64,000 bases of DNA from Streptomyces naganishii JCM 4654 (GTDB taxonomy: Bacteria > Actinomycetota > Actinomycetes > Streptomycetales > Streptomycetaceae), in the NCBI RefSeq assembly GCF_014650575.1, contig NZ_BMVF01000007.1, forward strand, positions 372,001-436,000, in the 5' to 3' direction. Below are positions 42,863 through 51,144 of this stretch, in pieces (positions within the stretch are counted from its first letter, which is position 1; each line of letters begins with the position of its first letter). A program made the translations under genes and the position numbers. The notes below the pieces were generated by a model. It did no database searches, was not told the origin of the DNA, and saw only the letters and a program-made list of their open reading frames with translations.

Positions 42863-44512
42863 ATGAGCGACGGTGTTCCGGGGCTGCTCGTGGCAGGACG
42901 GTACCGGTTGGCCGAGAGTATCGGCCAGGGGGGAATGGGGCGGGTGTGGCGAGCCGCCGACGAAATGCTCCACCGGCAGGTCGCGGTGAAGGAGATGCGC
43001 ATCGACGGCGTGGACGCGGAGGACAGCCGCACCCGCCGTGAACGCACACTGCGCGAGGCCAGGGCCACCGCCCGGATCGACCACCCGGGCGTGGTGCGCG
43101 TCTACGACGTGGTCGACGAGGGCGAACGGCTTTGGATCGTCATGGAGTTGGTGCCCGCCCGCTCACTGGAACGACTGCTGCTGGACGAGGGCCCCCTCGG
43201 CCCCGGGGAGACCGCCCGCATCGGCCTCGGCCTGGTGTCGGCGCTGCGCCAGGTGCACGCCGGGGGCGTACTGCACCGGGACATCAAGCCCGGCAACATC
43301 CTCGTCGAGGGCGGCGGCGGGCGGGTCGTCCTCACCGACTTCGGCATCGCCGCGATCCAGGACGCCAAGGCGCTCACCATGGTCGGCATGCTCGTCGGCT
43401 CCCCCGACTACATGGCTCCCGAACGCGTCTCCGGCCGCCCGCAGGGCCCGCCGTCCGACGTGTGGTCCCTCGGCGCGACCCTGTGCGCGGCGCTGGTCGG
43501 CCGCTCCCCGTTCTCCCGCGACACCACTCTGGCGACCCTGCACGCGGTGCTGTACGAGGAACCCCGGCTCCCGCCCGCGGCCGGGCCGTTGAGCGAGACC
43601 CTGGCCGCCCTGCTGGTCAAGGACCCGGAGGCCCGCCCGGGCCTGGACGCCCTGGAGTCCGCCCTGCGCCCGGTGGCATACCCGTCCCGCACACCGACGC
43701 GGGCGGTGCCGGGACCCACGCGGGTTTCCCACGGGCCCGGGGACACCGGCCCGGCGCCCACGCCCACGGCGGGACCGGAACCGGGGCAGGGACCGGCACC
43801 GGAACAGGGGCAGGGACCGGCGCCGTCACGGGCACCGGGACCGGAGCGGGCCCCGGCCGGGGCGGCCCGCCGGGGACACCGGCTCCCCTGGCTCCGCGTG
43901 GCCGCAGGCGTGCTGGTCGCGGGGGCGGTACTGGGCGCCGTACTGGCCCTGCTGCCCGACGGCACGGCCAAGCGGCACGACGCGTCGGCGGCCGCCCCCG
44001 GCTCATCCGCCTCCGTGTCGCCCTCCGGGGCCTCCTCCGCTTCCCCTTCCTCAGCGCCCACCGTCGAGGGCACGTCCAGGCCGCCGGGCGTTCCGCCGGG
44101 CGCGCACCGGGAGGCGGGAGGGTTCGCGTGGGAGACGCCGAGGGGATGGCGCAGGGACGTGAAGACGGGGGCGGAGGTGCACTACACCTCGCCGGACGGC
44201 GGGCAGGAGCTGGCCGCCAAGTCCTCGCTGGCCCGCGGCGACCTCATGGAGACCTGGCGCACCTCGGAGCAGAACGCCCACCAGGGACAGGACTACCGCA
44301 AGATCCGCCTGGAACGCACGACGTTCCACGGCCGCCCGGCGGTGGTGTGGGAGTACACGTTCACGCTCGGGGGCGCCGACTGGCACGCGAGGCTGCTGGG
44401 CTTCGACGCGGACGGCAAGTCGTACCAGATCGACACCTGGTACCGTCCGGAAGAGGAACCGCAGGCGCTGACGGCGTACGAGACGGCCCGGGACAGTTTC
44501 ACGATCCTGTGA
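42863..44512 (+). CDS. receptor-like Ser/Thr protein kinase (PASTA-less Pkn type)
   Basis: 549 residues. The kinase domain (about 12-270) has GQGGMGRVW at about 20, catalytic Lys in VAVKEMRI, HRDIKPGNIL near 138, DFGIAAI near 159, and GSPDYMAPERVSG near 179. A Pro/Gly-rich juxtamembrane linker precedes a membrane helix (about 345-367), a Ser/Ala-rich stalk and an extracellular domain of about 130 residues without PASTA repeats. ATG 42863 was chosen because the kinase fold begins a few residues later; in-frame ATGs at 42806 and 42812 are alternatives. Ligand and substrates are unknown. Confidence 0.88.
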   Translation: MSDGVPGLLVAGRYRLAESIGQGGMGRVWRAADEMLHRQVAVKEMRIDGVDAEDSRTRRERTLREARATARIDHPGVVRVYDVVDEGERLWIVMELVPARSLERLLLDEGPLGPGETARIGLGLVSALRQVHAGGVLHRDIKPGNILVEGGGGRVVLTDFGIAAIQDAKALTMVGMLVGSPDYMAPERVSGRPQGPPSDVWSLGATLCAALVGRSPFSRDTTLATLHAVLYEEPRLPPAAGPLSETLAALLVKDPEARPGLDALESALRPVAYPSRTPTRAVPGPTRVSHGPGDTGPAPTPTAGPEPGQGPAPEQGQGPAPSRAPGPERAPAGAARRGHRLPWLRVAAGVLVAGAVLGAVLALLPDGTAKRHDASAAAPGSSASVSPSGASSASPSSAPTVEGTSRPPGVPPGAHREAGGFAWETPRGWRRDVKTGAEVHYTSPDGGQELAAKSSLARGDLMETWRTSEQNAHQGQDYRKIRLERTTFHGRPAVVWEYTFTLGGADWHARLLGFDADGKSYQIDTWYRPEEEPQALTAYETARDSFTIL

Positions 44513-44521
44513 GAAAGCGGA

Positions 44522-44560
44522 AGGGAGGGAGCCGGCCGTTCACAGGCCGACTCCCTCCCT
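44522..44560. terminator. bidirectional terminator between kinase and permease genes
   Basis: A 16-bp stem with one mismatch (44522-44537 with 44545-44560) and a 7-nt loop between convergent genes. Confidence 0.85.
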
Positions 44561-44580
44561 GCGGATCACCGCTGCCGGCG

Positions 44581-46062
44581 TCAGCCGGCCGCGGGCACCT
44601 TCTCGGTCTCGTCGTCCGAAGCCGCCTGGACCGGGGCGCGGCCGCCGCCCCGGACCTTCTGCTTGATCACGGCGACGGCGAGCACCACCGCCGCGACCAG
44701 CAGCGACAGCAGGACGGTCTCGCGGCCGTCGTGCTCGGTGTCGGTGAGCATGTAGCCGAGGACGAAGACGATCAGCGCGGCCGTCGCCCAGGTCAGGTAC
44801 GGGTACAGCCACATCTTCACGACCAGCTTCTCCGGCGCCTCGCGCTGGATGATCCTGCGCATGCGCAGCTGCGAGAAGCAGATCACCAGCCAGACGAACA
44901 GGGCGACCGCACCGGAGGAGTTGACGAGGAAGAGGAAGACGGAGTTCGGGAACTTGTAGTTGAAGAACACCGCGAGGAAGCCGAACGCGACCGACACGAG
45001 GATGGCGGTGCGCGGCACTCCGCGCTCGGTGGTCCGGGCGAAGCCCTTCGGGGCGTCACCGCGCGCACCGAGCGAGAAGGCCATGCGGGAGGCGGTGTAG
45101 AGGCCGGAGTTGAGGCAGGACAGCACCGAGGTCAGCACGATGAAGTTCATGATCTCACCGGCGTGCGCGATGCCGAGGGAGTCCAGGGCGGCGACGTAGG
45201 AGCCCTTGTCGGTGATCGACTTGTCGTTCCAGGGGATCAGGGAGACGACGACGAGGATCGAGCCGAGGTAGAAGACGGCGATGCGCCAGATGATGCTGTT
45301 GGTCGCCTTGGTGACCGCGCGCTGCGGGTCCTCGGACTCGCCCGCGGCGAGGGTGGCGATCTCGCTGCCCATGAAGGAGAAGACGACGAGCAGCACACCG
45401 GTGAGGATGGAGCCCGGGCCGTGCGGCAGGAAGCCGCCGTGGCCGGTGAGGTTGCCGAAGGACGCCTGGTCGGCGTGGACGCCGGGCAGCACGCCGAAGA
45501 CGGCGAGCAGGCCGACGATGATGAACGCGGCGATCGCGACGACCTTGATCCCGGCGAACCAGAACTCGAACTCGCCGTAGGAGCCGACGGAGACCAGGTT
45601 GGTGGCGGTCAGCACCAGCATGACGATGAGGGCCCAGCCCCACTGGGGTACGGCGGGCACCCACCCGGAGAGGATCTTGGCGCCGGCGGTGGACTCCACG
45701 GCCAGCACGACGACCCAGAAGAACCAGTAGAGCCAGCCGATGGAGAAGCCGGCCCAGCGGCCGAGCGCGCGGTCGGCGTGCGCGGAGAAGGAGCCGGAGG
45801 TGGGGTTGGCGGCGGACATCTCGCCCAGCATCCGCATCACGAGGACGACGAGCGTGCCGACGAGGGCGTATGAGAGCAGGATGCCGGGTCCGGCGGTGGC
45901 GATGCCGGAGCTGGAGCCGACGAAGAGGCCCGCGCCGATGACGCCGCCGATGGCGATCATCGTCAGGTGCCGGTTCTTGAGGCCGGCCTGGAGTCCGGAG
46001 CCGTGGGCGGGGGGAGAGGCGGGGCCGCTTCCAGCCTTCGGCGGGTTCGGCTGCGAGGTCAT
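44581..46062 (-). CDS. amino-acid permease (GabP-like APC family)
   Basis: 493 residues with 12 predicted membrane helices. The family signature LKNRHLTMIAIGGVIGAGLF (about 28-47) and GEMSAANPTSGSF (about 79) are present. The sequence resembles GABA permeases more than general amino-acid transporters. It is paralogous to the permease at 32816-34213. Direct repeats and an inverted repeat upstream suggest regulation. Confidence 0.87.
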   Translation of the reverse strand: MTSQPNPPKAGSGPASPPAHGSGLQAGLKNRHLTMIAIGGVIGAGLFVGSSSGIATAGPGILLSYALVGTLVVLVMRMLGEMSAANPTSGSFSAHADRALGRWAGFSIGWLYWFFWVVVLAVESTAGAKILSGWVPAVPQWGWALIVMLVLTATNLVSVGSYGEFEFWFAGIKVVAIAAFIIVGLLAVFGVLPGVHADQASFGNLTGHGGFLPHGPGSILTGVLLVVFSFMGSEIATLAAGESEDPQRAVTKATNSIIWRIAVFYLGSILVVVSLIPWNDKSITDKGSYVAALDSLGIAHAGEIMNFIVLTSVLSCLNSGLYTASRMAFSLGARGDAPKGFARTTERGVPRTAILVSVAFGFLAVFFNYKFPNSVFLFLVNSSGAVALFVWLVICFSQLRMRRIIQREAPEKLVVKMWLYPYLTWATAALIVFVLGYMLTDTEHDGRETVLLSLLVAAVVLAVAVIKQKVRGGGRAPVQAASDDETEKVPAAG

Positions 46063-46173
46063 GGACGGAGTTCCTTTGCGCCGGGTGAGCGGTTACTCGT
46101 ACGAGCGGTGTACGAGCCGGTCCAGTGAATCCGAGGCCACGGGATTCGTGAACCTTCGAAACCTAATTGTTAC

Positions 46174-46192
46174 TTGAGGTTCTCTTGAGGTT
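46174..46192. promoter_or_regulatory. phased direct repeats upstream of the GabP-like gene
   Basis: TTGAGGTT at 46174-46181 and 46185-46192, start-to-start 11 bp (about one helical turn), in an AT-richer segment 112 bp upstream of the permease. Candidate activator or repressor half-sites. Confidence 0.4.
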
Positions 46193-46211
46193 TGTAGTTT
46201 TCCTCACATCG

Positions 46212-46239
46212 GGTAGGCGCCTGTGATAAATGGCCTACC
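46212..46239. promoter_or_regulatory. inverted repeat between permease and rpiB
   Basis: GGTAGGC (46212-46218) and GCCTACC (46233-46239) with a 14-bp spacer, 52 bp upstream of rpiB. Operator or leader hairpin. Confidence 0.4.
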
Positions 46240-46278
46240 GCTGCCTCACCCGGAGCGTGGCGGGGGGCGCCGCCGTGT

Positions 46279-46284
46279 CACACT
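46279..46284 (+). promoter_or_regulatory. possible -10 of leaderless rpiB
   Basis: CACACT ends 7 nt before the A of the rpiB ATG, the same geometry as valS and folC, though the hexamer is weak. Confidence 0.35.
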
Positions 46285-46290
46285 CGGACC

Positions 46291-46776
46291 ATGCGCGTGT
46301 ATCTCGGCTCGGACCATGCGGGCTTTGAACTGAAGAACCACCTCGTCGAGTGGCTCAAGGCGGCGGGGCACGAGCCCGTCGACTGCGGGCCGCACATCTA
46401 CGACGCCCAGGACGACTACCCGCCCTTCTGCCTGCGCGCCGCCGAGCGCACGGCCGCCGACGAGGGCTCCCTCGGCATCGTGATCGGCGGCTCCGGCAAC
46501 GGCGAGCAGATCGCCGCGAACAAGGTCAAGGGTGTCCGCGCGGCCCTGGCCTGGAGCGAGGAGACGGCGTCCCTGGGCCGTCAGCACAACAACGCGAACG
46601 TGGTCGCCGTCGGCGCGCGCATGCACACCGCCGAGGAGGCGACGAAGTTCGTCGAGACCTTCCTCGCCACCCCGTTCTCGGGCGACGAACGCCACATCCG
46701 CCGCATCGACATGCTGACGGCCTACGAATCCACAGGCGACCTCCCGCCCATCCCGCCCCACCACCCGCAGCAGTAA
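46291..46776 (+). CDS. rpiB: ribose-5-phosphate isomerase B (RpiB/LacA family)
   Basis: 161 residues. The family start YLGSDHAGFELK, the phosphate/active-site loop GIVIGGSGNGEQIAANK (about 65-81) and HNNANVVAVGAR (about 98-109) are present. The catalytic base is a Glu in NGEQ, as in the mycobacterial enzyme, not the Cys of Escherichia coli RpiB. It interconverts ribose 5-phosphate and ribulose 5-phosphate in the pentose phosphate pathway. No ribosome binding site is visible; it may be leaderless. Confidence 0.9.
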   Translation: MRVYLGSDHAGFELKNHLVEWLKAAGHEPVDCGPHIYDAQDDYPPFCLRAAERTAADEGSLGIVIGGSGNGEQIAANKVKGVRAALAWSEETASLGRQHNNANVVAVGARMHTAEEATKFVETFLATPFSGDERHIRRIDMLTAYESTGDLPPIPPHHPQQ

Positions 46777-46828
46777 CGAAGAAGCCGGGACCCTGCGGGG
46801 GTGCAGGGGGCGAAGCCCCCGCCGGGGC

Positions 46829-47026
46829 CTGGGGCGGAGCCCCAGGACGGCACTATCCAGCCCACGAGTCGGGTGGGCGGGTGGGAGACGGGGTCTGGGG
46901 CGGAGCCCCAGTACGGGACTACGCAGCCCACGAGTCGGGTGGGCGGGTGGGAGACGGGGTCTGGGGCGGAGCCCCAGGCGGGACCTTGTGCCCTACCGAG
47001 CCGGGTGGGCCGGGTGGGAAACTCCC
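46829..47026. repeat. 66-bp tandem repeat (two good copies and one degenerate) upstream of the Nei gene
   Basis: Units begin with CTGGGGCGGAGCCCCAG at 46829, 46895 and 46961. The first two 66-bp units differ at only a few bases; the third diverges after 20 bp. Each unit starts with a GGGGCGGAGCCCC hairpin of the kind scattered through Streptomyces genomes, and a related hairpin (GGGGGCGAAGCCCCC) precedes at 46806. The rest of the 310-bp intergenic stretch 46777-47086 has no gene. Confidence 0.85.
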
Positions 47027-47086
47027 CCCGGGGCGCAGCCCCACCCCACCACCCAGGTGGCCGACACCCCCGTAGGAGAAGACCCC

Positions 47087-47896
47087 GTGCCAGAGGGCCA
47101 CACCATCCACCGCCTAGCCCTGGACTACGCCCACCACTTCACCGGCACGGCCCCGCAGGCAACCAGCCCCCAGGGCAAATTCTCCGACGCCGCCGACCTC
47201 CTCACCCGAGCGGAGCTCACCCGCACGGAGGCCCACGGCAAACACCTCTTCCTCCGCTTCCGCGACACCGACTGGGTCCACATCCACCTGGGCCTCTTCG
47301 GCAAGGTCGCCTTCGGCGCCACCCCCGCACCCCCGCCCACGGACACCGTTCGCCTCCGCCTGGTCAACGAGACGTCGTACGCCGACCTCCGCGGCCCCAC
47401 CACCTGCGCCCTGATCACCCCCACCGAGAAGCAGGCGATACACGACCGCCTCGGCCCCGACCCCCTCCGCGAGGACGCCGACCCGTCGGCCGCCTACGCC
47501 CGCGTGCGCCGCAGCCGTACGACGATCGCCGCGCTCCTGATGGACCAGAAGGTCATCGCCGGCGTGGGCAACGTCTACCGCGCCGAGGTCCTCTTCCGGC
47601 ACCGCATCGACCCGTACCGCCCCGGACGCGACATCACCCCGTCCGAGTGGGACGCGATCTGGACCGACCTGGTCGAGCTGATGCACGAGGGCGTCCGCGA
47701 CAACCGCATCGACACGGTCCGCCCCGAGCACACCCCCGAGGCGATGGGCCGCCCGCCCCGCGTCGACGACCACGGCGGTGAGGTCTACGTCTACCGACGC
47801 GCGGCCATGCCCTGCCACATCTGCGCCGGCGAGATCCGCACCGCGGACCTCGCCGCCCGCAACCTCTTCTGGTGCCCCACCTGCCAGCGGAGCTGA
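47087..47896 (+). CDS. nei: Fpg/Nei-family DNA glycosylase
   Basis: 269 residues. The catalytic N-terminus is VPEGHTIHRLA (Pro2 and Glu3, first residue removed), the conserved Lys is in EAHGKHLFLRF near 55, helix-two-turn-helix QKVIAGVGNVYRAEVLF is near 160, and the C-terminal zinc finger is CHIC-x16-CPTC. It excises oxidised bases and cleaves the abasic site. The PEGHT start resembles the actinobacterial Nei2/endonuclease VIII group rather than Fpg (PELPE). GTG with TAGGAGAA upstream. Confidence 0.88.
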   Translation: MPEGHTIHRLALDYAHHFTGTAPQATSPQGKFSDAADLLTRAELTRTEAHGKHLFLRFRDTDWVHIHLGLFGKVAFGATPAPPPTDTVRLRLVNETSYADLRGPTTCALITPTEKQAIHDRLGPDPLREDADPSAAYARVRRSRTTIAALLMDQKVIAGVGNVYRAEVLFRHRIDPYRPGRDITPSEWDAIWTDLVELMHEGVRDNRIDTVRPEHTPEAMGRPPRVDDHGGEVYVYRRAAMPCHICAGEIRTADLAARNLFWCPTCQRS

Positions 47897-47912
47897 GGGA
47901 CCCCCGGTCCTC

Positions 47913-49154
47913 CTAGAACCCGTGCGGCAGCCAAGGCGCCACCGTCGCCCCGAACCCCACCGAGGCCTCCGCCAGCGCCCCCCGCCGGAGTTCCCCCACC
48001 CGCCCGGCGGCCGCGAGCCCGGTCAGCGGCACGCCCCCGAGATACGCCGCCCCCAGCTCCCGTACCGAAAGGGCGAGGTCCGCGGGGTCCGAGGTCCGTT
48101 CGCAGGACGCACCCTTGGCGTCCCCGCTCAGCCGCCACCGCCCCGCGTTCCAGGGGCAGAAGGCGTCCTCGACCTCGAACACGACGTCCACCGGCGCCTG
48201 GTACGTCCGCGCCGCCAGCGCCGCGCCGACGTCCACGAGCCGTACGTACAACGCGTCCCGCAGCCGCGGCCGGCAGCGCCGGATGTCGGACACCAGGTAC
48301 TGCCAGGCGTCGTCGACCGGTCGCATCCGCACGTTCAGCGACGACGTCAGGTCGATGCCGAACAGGAAGCGCCACAGCGCGGCAGCGCTCACCGGGTCGA
48401 GCGCGTCGAGATCGCTGAGCACGACCGTGCCCTCCGCGCCCCCGGTGTCCCAGCTCGGCTTCACGCGGAAGCGGGCGTACCCGGTGACCGCGCCGTCCCG
48501 CTCCGCGACCACGCACTGCAGCGGCGAGGCCCCGTCCCGCATGCCCGCCGCGTCGAGCAGCGGCAGCCGCTCCCAGCCGGCGGGCCGCGCGATCATCCCG
48601 GGCCGGTCGGCCGCCAGGCGCGCGTACACCGCCTCGCAGGCGTCCAGCACGTCGGCGGGCGCGGCGTACCGCAGCCGTACGTCGTCCGTACCGGCCGGGA
48701 CGGACAGTCCGGCCCGGCCCGTGTCGATCTCGGCGGCCAGCTGGAAGGTCGCGGCGCCGTAGCCGAAGCGCCCGTAGATCGCGGGCTCGGACGCGGTCAG
48801 CACCGCCAGCGGCTCGCCCCAGGAGCGCACGTCGTCCAGCTGCCGCCGCATCATCGACGTCAGCACCCCGCGCCGCCGGTGCGTGGCGGCCACGCTGACC
48901 ATCGTGACCCCGGCCGCCCGCACCTGGGCCCCGCCGGGCACGGTGATCCGGAAGCTGAACGCCCCCGCCGTGCCCACGGGCGCGTCCCCGTCCCACACGC
49001 CCAGCGAGCGGTCGAACTCGGTCACGGAGTGCCAGGCGGCCCGCTCCTCGTCGGACTCCGGCAGTCCGCCGAAGGCCCGGATCAGGTTGTCGTACCACCG
49101 GTCCCACTCGTCCCGACGCAGCACCCTCGGCCCGGTCACAAGGTCAGTCTCCAT
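47913..49154 (-). CDS. Eis-like GNAT N-acetyltransferase
   Basis: 413 residues in the three-part Eis layout: an N-terminal GNAT domain with acetyl-CoA loop VSVAATHRRRGVLTSMMRRQL (quoted in two parts: VSVAATHRRRG, VLTSMMRRQL) near 87-107, a second GNAT-like domain, and a C-terminal SCP2-like domain. It ends in Phe, as Eis enzymes use the C-terminal carboxylate as base. Family members acetylate amines, including aminoglycosides and lysine side chains. Substrate here is unknown. It is convergent with nei and divergent from the phosphatase gene. Confidence 0.87.
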   Translation of the reverse strand: METDLVTGPRVLRRDEWDRWYDNLIRAFGGLPESDEERAAWHSVTEFDRSLGVWDGDAPVGTAGAFSFRITVPGGAQVRAAGVTMVSVAATHRRRGVLTSMMRRQLDDVRSWGEPLAVLTASEPAIYGRFGYGAATFQLAAEIDTGRAGLSVPAGTDDVRLRYAAPADVLDACEAVYARLAADRPGMIARPAGWERLPLLDAAGMRDGASPLQCVVAERDGAVTGYARFRVKPSWDTGGAEGTVVLSDLDALDPVSAAALWRFLFGIDLTSSLNVRMRPVDDAWQYLVSDIRRCRPRLRDALYVRLVDVGAALAARTYQAPVDVVFEVEDAFCPWNAGRWRLSGDAKGASCERTSDPADLALSVRELGAAYLGGVPLTGLAAAGRVGELRRGALAEASVGFGATVAPWLPHGF

Positions 49155-49301
49155 GCGCCATGCCTACCAGGGCCGGGTCGGACGGGCGAACGAATTTCGC
49201 CCGGTGGGCAGCGCGGCGGCTCCTGGTGAAGTTCACTGTGAACTTGAGCCTCGGACGGGGGACAAGTGGGACCTCCCGTGCCAAGCAGCAGGTCCGATGG
49301 A

Positions 49302-49307
49302 TAGGGT
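49302..49307 (+). promoter_or_regulatory. -10 element for a near-leaderless transcript
   Basis: TAGGGT, with predicted +1 three bases before the ATG at 49317. No ribosome binding site is present. Confidence 0.4.
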
Positions 49308-49316
49308 CCCGAACTG

Positions 49317-50492
49317 ATGGCAGCAGGACGAGAGCGGCGCGCGGAAGCCGAGACGTTCACGGCCCGGTTGAGGATGCAGTGGCACCGGGTCCGGGTCGGC
49401 GTGCGCAGATCCGCCGTCGACTACTTCCGCGGGGACGGCTCGGACTGGGTCGCGCTCGGCGGACTGCTGCTGACCATCCCGTTGATCGCGGCGCTCACCC
49501 TCGCCAACTCGGTCTGGTTCTCCCCGGTCGCGCTCGTGCTGCCCATCGTCGCGGGCGGTCTGCTGCTGCGCCCGGCCAGCCTGCTCGGCCTGTACGCGGC
49601 GGGGGCCACCGCGCTGATCGTGGAGTCGGTCCGGCTCGGCCCGTACACCGAGGGTCCCTCCCGGGTTACCCCGGGCGTGGTGCTGGTGGTCGCCGCCTGC
49701 GGCTTCTTCGGGCTGCTGATCGCCCAGTTCCGCAGCCGGGTCGGCGTGCCCTGGCGGCGCGGCGGCACCATGCTGTTCGACCTGCGCGAGCGCATCCGCG
49801 TACAGAGCAAGCTGCCGCAGCTGCCCGACGGCTGGCACCGCGAGATGGCCCTGCGCCCGGCCGGCGGCCAGTCCTTCTCCGGCGACTTCGTGGTCGCGGC
49901 CCGCACCAACGGCGACCGCACCCTGGAGGTCGTCCTCACCGACGTGTCGGGCAAGGGCATGGACGCCGGCTCGCGCGCGCTGCTGCTCTCCGGCGCCTTC
50001 GGCGGACTGCTGGGCAGCCTGCCCCCGCACGCGTTCCTGCCCGCCGCCAACGGCTATCTGCTGCGCCAGGACTGGGAAGAGGGCTTCGCCACCTCCATCC
50101 ACCTCGTGCTGGACCTGGACTCCGGCGACTACGAGCTGTACTCCGCGGGGCATCCGCCCGGCCTCCAGCTCAACGCGGGCAGCGGCCGCTGGGAGGAGAA
50201 GGCGGCCGACGGGCCGCTGCTCGGGGTGTACGACGGCGCCCAGTTCGACTCGGTGAAGGGCTCGCTGCGCCCGGGCGACGTGCTGATGCTGTTCACCGAC
50301 GGCCTGGTGGAGACCTCCGACCGCGACATCGTCGAGGGCATCGACCGCCTCACCGGCGAGGCCGACCGCTATGTGGCCGGCGGCTTCCACGGCGCTGCCT
50401 GGCACCTGATCGAGGCGGTCGCCAAGGACGTCAACGACGACCGCGCCCTGCTGCTGATCTGCCGCGAGGGCCCGACGGCCGCGGCACGCTGA
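49317..50492 (+). CDS. membrane-bound SpoIIE-type PP2C phosphatase
   Basis: 391 residues. Four membrane helices (about 45-140) precede a PP2C/SpoIIE domain (about 170-388) with FSGDFVVAAR near 182, TDVSGKGMDAG near 206, GHPPGL near 277, FTDGLVETSDRD near 324 and NDDRALLLI near 374. Most metal-binding Asp are kept, but the usual G-D-x-x-D of the first motif is GDFVV, lacking the second Asp. Such enzymes dephosphorylate anti-sigma antagonists. No anti-sigma gene is adjacent. Confidence 0.86.
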   Translation: MAAGRERRAEAETFTARLRMQWHRVRVGVRRSAVDYFRGDGSDWVALGGLLLTIPLIAALTLANSVWFSPVALVLPIVAGGLLLRPASLLGLYAAGATALIVESVRLGPYTEGPSRVTPGVVLVVAACGFFGLLIAQFRSRVGVPWRRGGTMLFDLRERIRVQSKLPQLPDGWHREMALRPAGGQSFSGDFVVAARTNGDRTLEVVLTDVSGKGMDAGSRALLLSGAFGGLLGSLPPHAFLPAANGYLLRQDWEEGFATSIHLVLDLDSGDYELYSAGHPPGLQLNAGSGRWEEKAADGPLLGVYDGAQFDSVKGSLRPGDVLMLFTDGLVETSDRDIVEGIDRLTGEADRYVAGGFHGAAWHLIEAVAKDVNDDRALLLICREGPTAAAR

Positions 50493-50554
50493 GCCTTCCC
50501 GCAGCCTTTGCACCACCATCCCGCGAACTGCCGGGCGCCGGAAAGGAGATCGCC

Positions 50555-51121
50555 GTGCCGTACGACAGGAAACCGCCCCCGGCCGGAGCCGGGGCCGTGC
50601 CCGAGGCGGAACTCGCGGCCGGACCCAAGGCCGTGCCCGAGGCGGAACTCGCGGCCGGACCCGAAGCCGTGTCCGAGGAACTCGTGGCCGGCGCCGAGGC
50701 CGTGGCCCGTGCCGCGCACGCCGGGCAGCGCGACAAGGCCGGGCGGCCCTACGCCGAGCACCTGGCGGCCGTCGCGGCGGGCGTGCGCACCCGTGGCGGC
50801 GACGCCGCACTGGTCGCCGCCGCCTGGCTGCACGACGCCCTCGAGGACGGCGTGCTCAGCGAGGAGTGGCTGCGGCAGGCGCCCTTTCCGCAGCGTACGA
50901 AGGACGTCGTACGGGCCCTCACCAAGCGCCACGGCGAGGACCTGGAGGCGTACGCGCGCCGCATCCTGGCCACCCCGGGCGCCCGGCTGGTCAAGACGGC
51001 CGACATCGCCCACAACGCCGACCCGCGCCGGCTCGCCGCCCTGGACGAGCCGACGGCCCGGCGCCTGGCGCTCAAGTACGCCACGATGCGAGCGCACTTG
51101 GGCCTGACGGCCGCCGACTGA
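50555..51121 (+). CDS. HD-domain hydrolase resembling RelA/SpoT (p)ppGpp hydrolase domain
   Basis: 188 residues from GTG with AAAGGAGA upstream. After a 12-residue tandem repeat (about 13-47), the HD domain has AHAGQRDKAGRPYAEHLAAVA near 54-74 (split: AHAGQRDKAGRPY, AEHLAAVA), AAWLHDALEDG near 90 and LVKTADIAHNADP near 145. These match the His, HD/ED and AD..N motifs of the RSH hydrolase domain, and the length fits small alarmone hydrolases. Activity on (p)ppGpp is inferred, not shown. Confidence 0.8.
   Translation: MPYDRKPPPAGAGAVPEAELAAGPKAVPEAELAAGPEAVSEELVAGAEAVARAAHAGQRDKAGRPYAEHLAAVAAGVRTRGGDAALVAAAWLHDALEDGVLSEEWLRQAPFPQRTKDVVRALTKRHGEDLEAYARRILATPGARLVKTADIAHNADPRRLAALDEPTARRLALKYATMRAHLGLTAAD
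50594..50698. repeat. in-frame 36-bp tandem repeat in the HD hydrolase gene
   Basis: Three copies (36, 36 and about 33 bp) encode AVPEAELAAGPK, AVPEAELAAGPE and AVSEELVAGAE near the N-terminus. Confidence 0.85.
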
Positions 51122-51144
51122 CCGACGGCGGAGCCGTCCGCGGG

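Noticed and set aside
46806..47026. CRISPR array
   Set aside because: The repeats are contiguous 66-bp tandem units without unique spacers, and no cas genes are present.
46801..47086. Protein with 22-residue repeats encoded by the 66-bp tandem repeat
   Set aside because: The frame has no ribosome binding site and continues only into a shadow of nei; the 66-bp unit is divisible by 3, so open frames are expected by chance.
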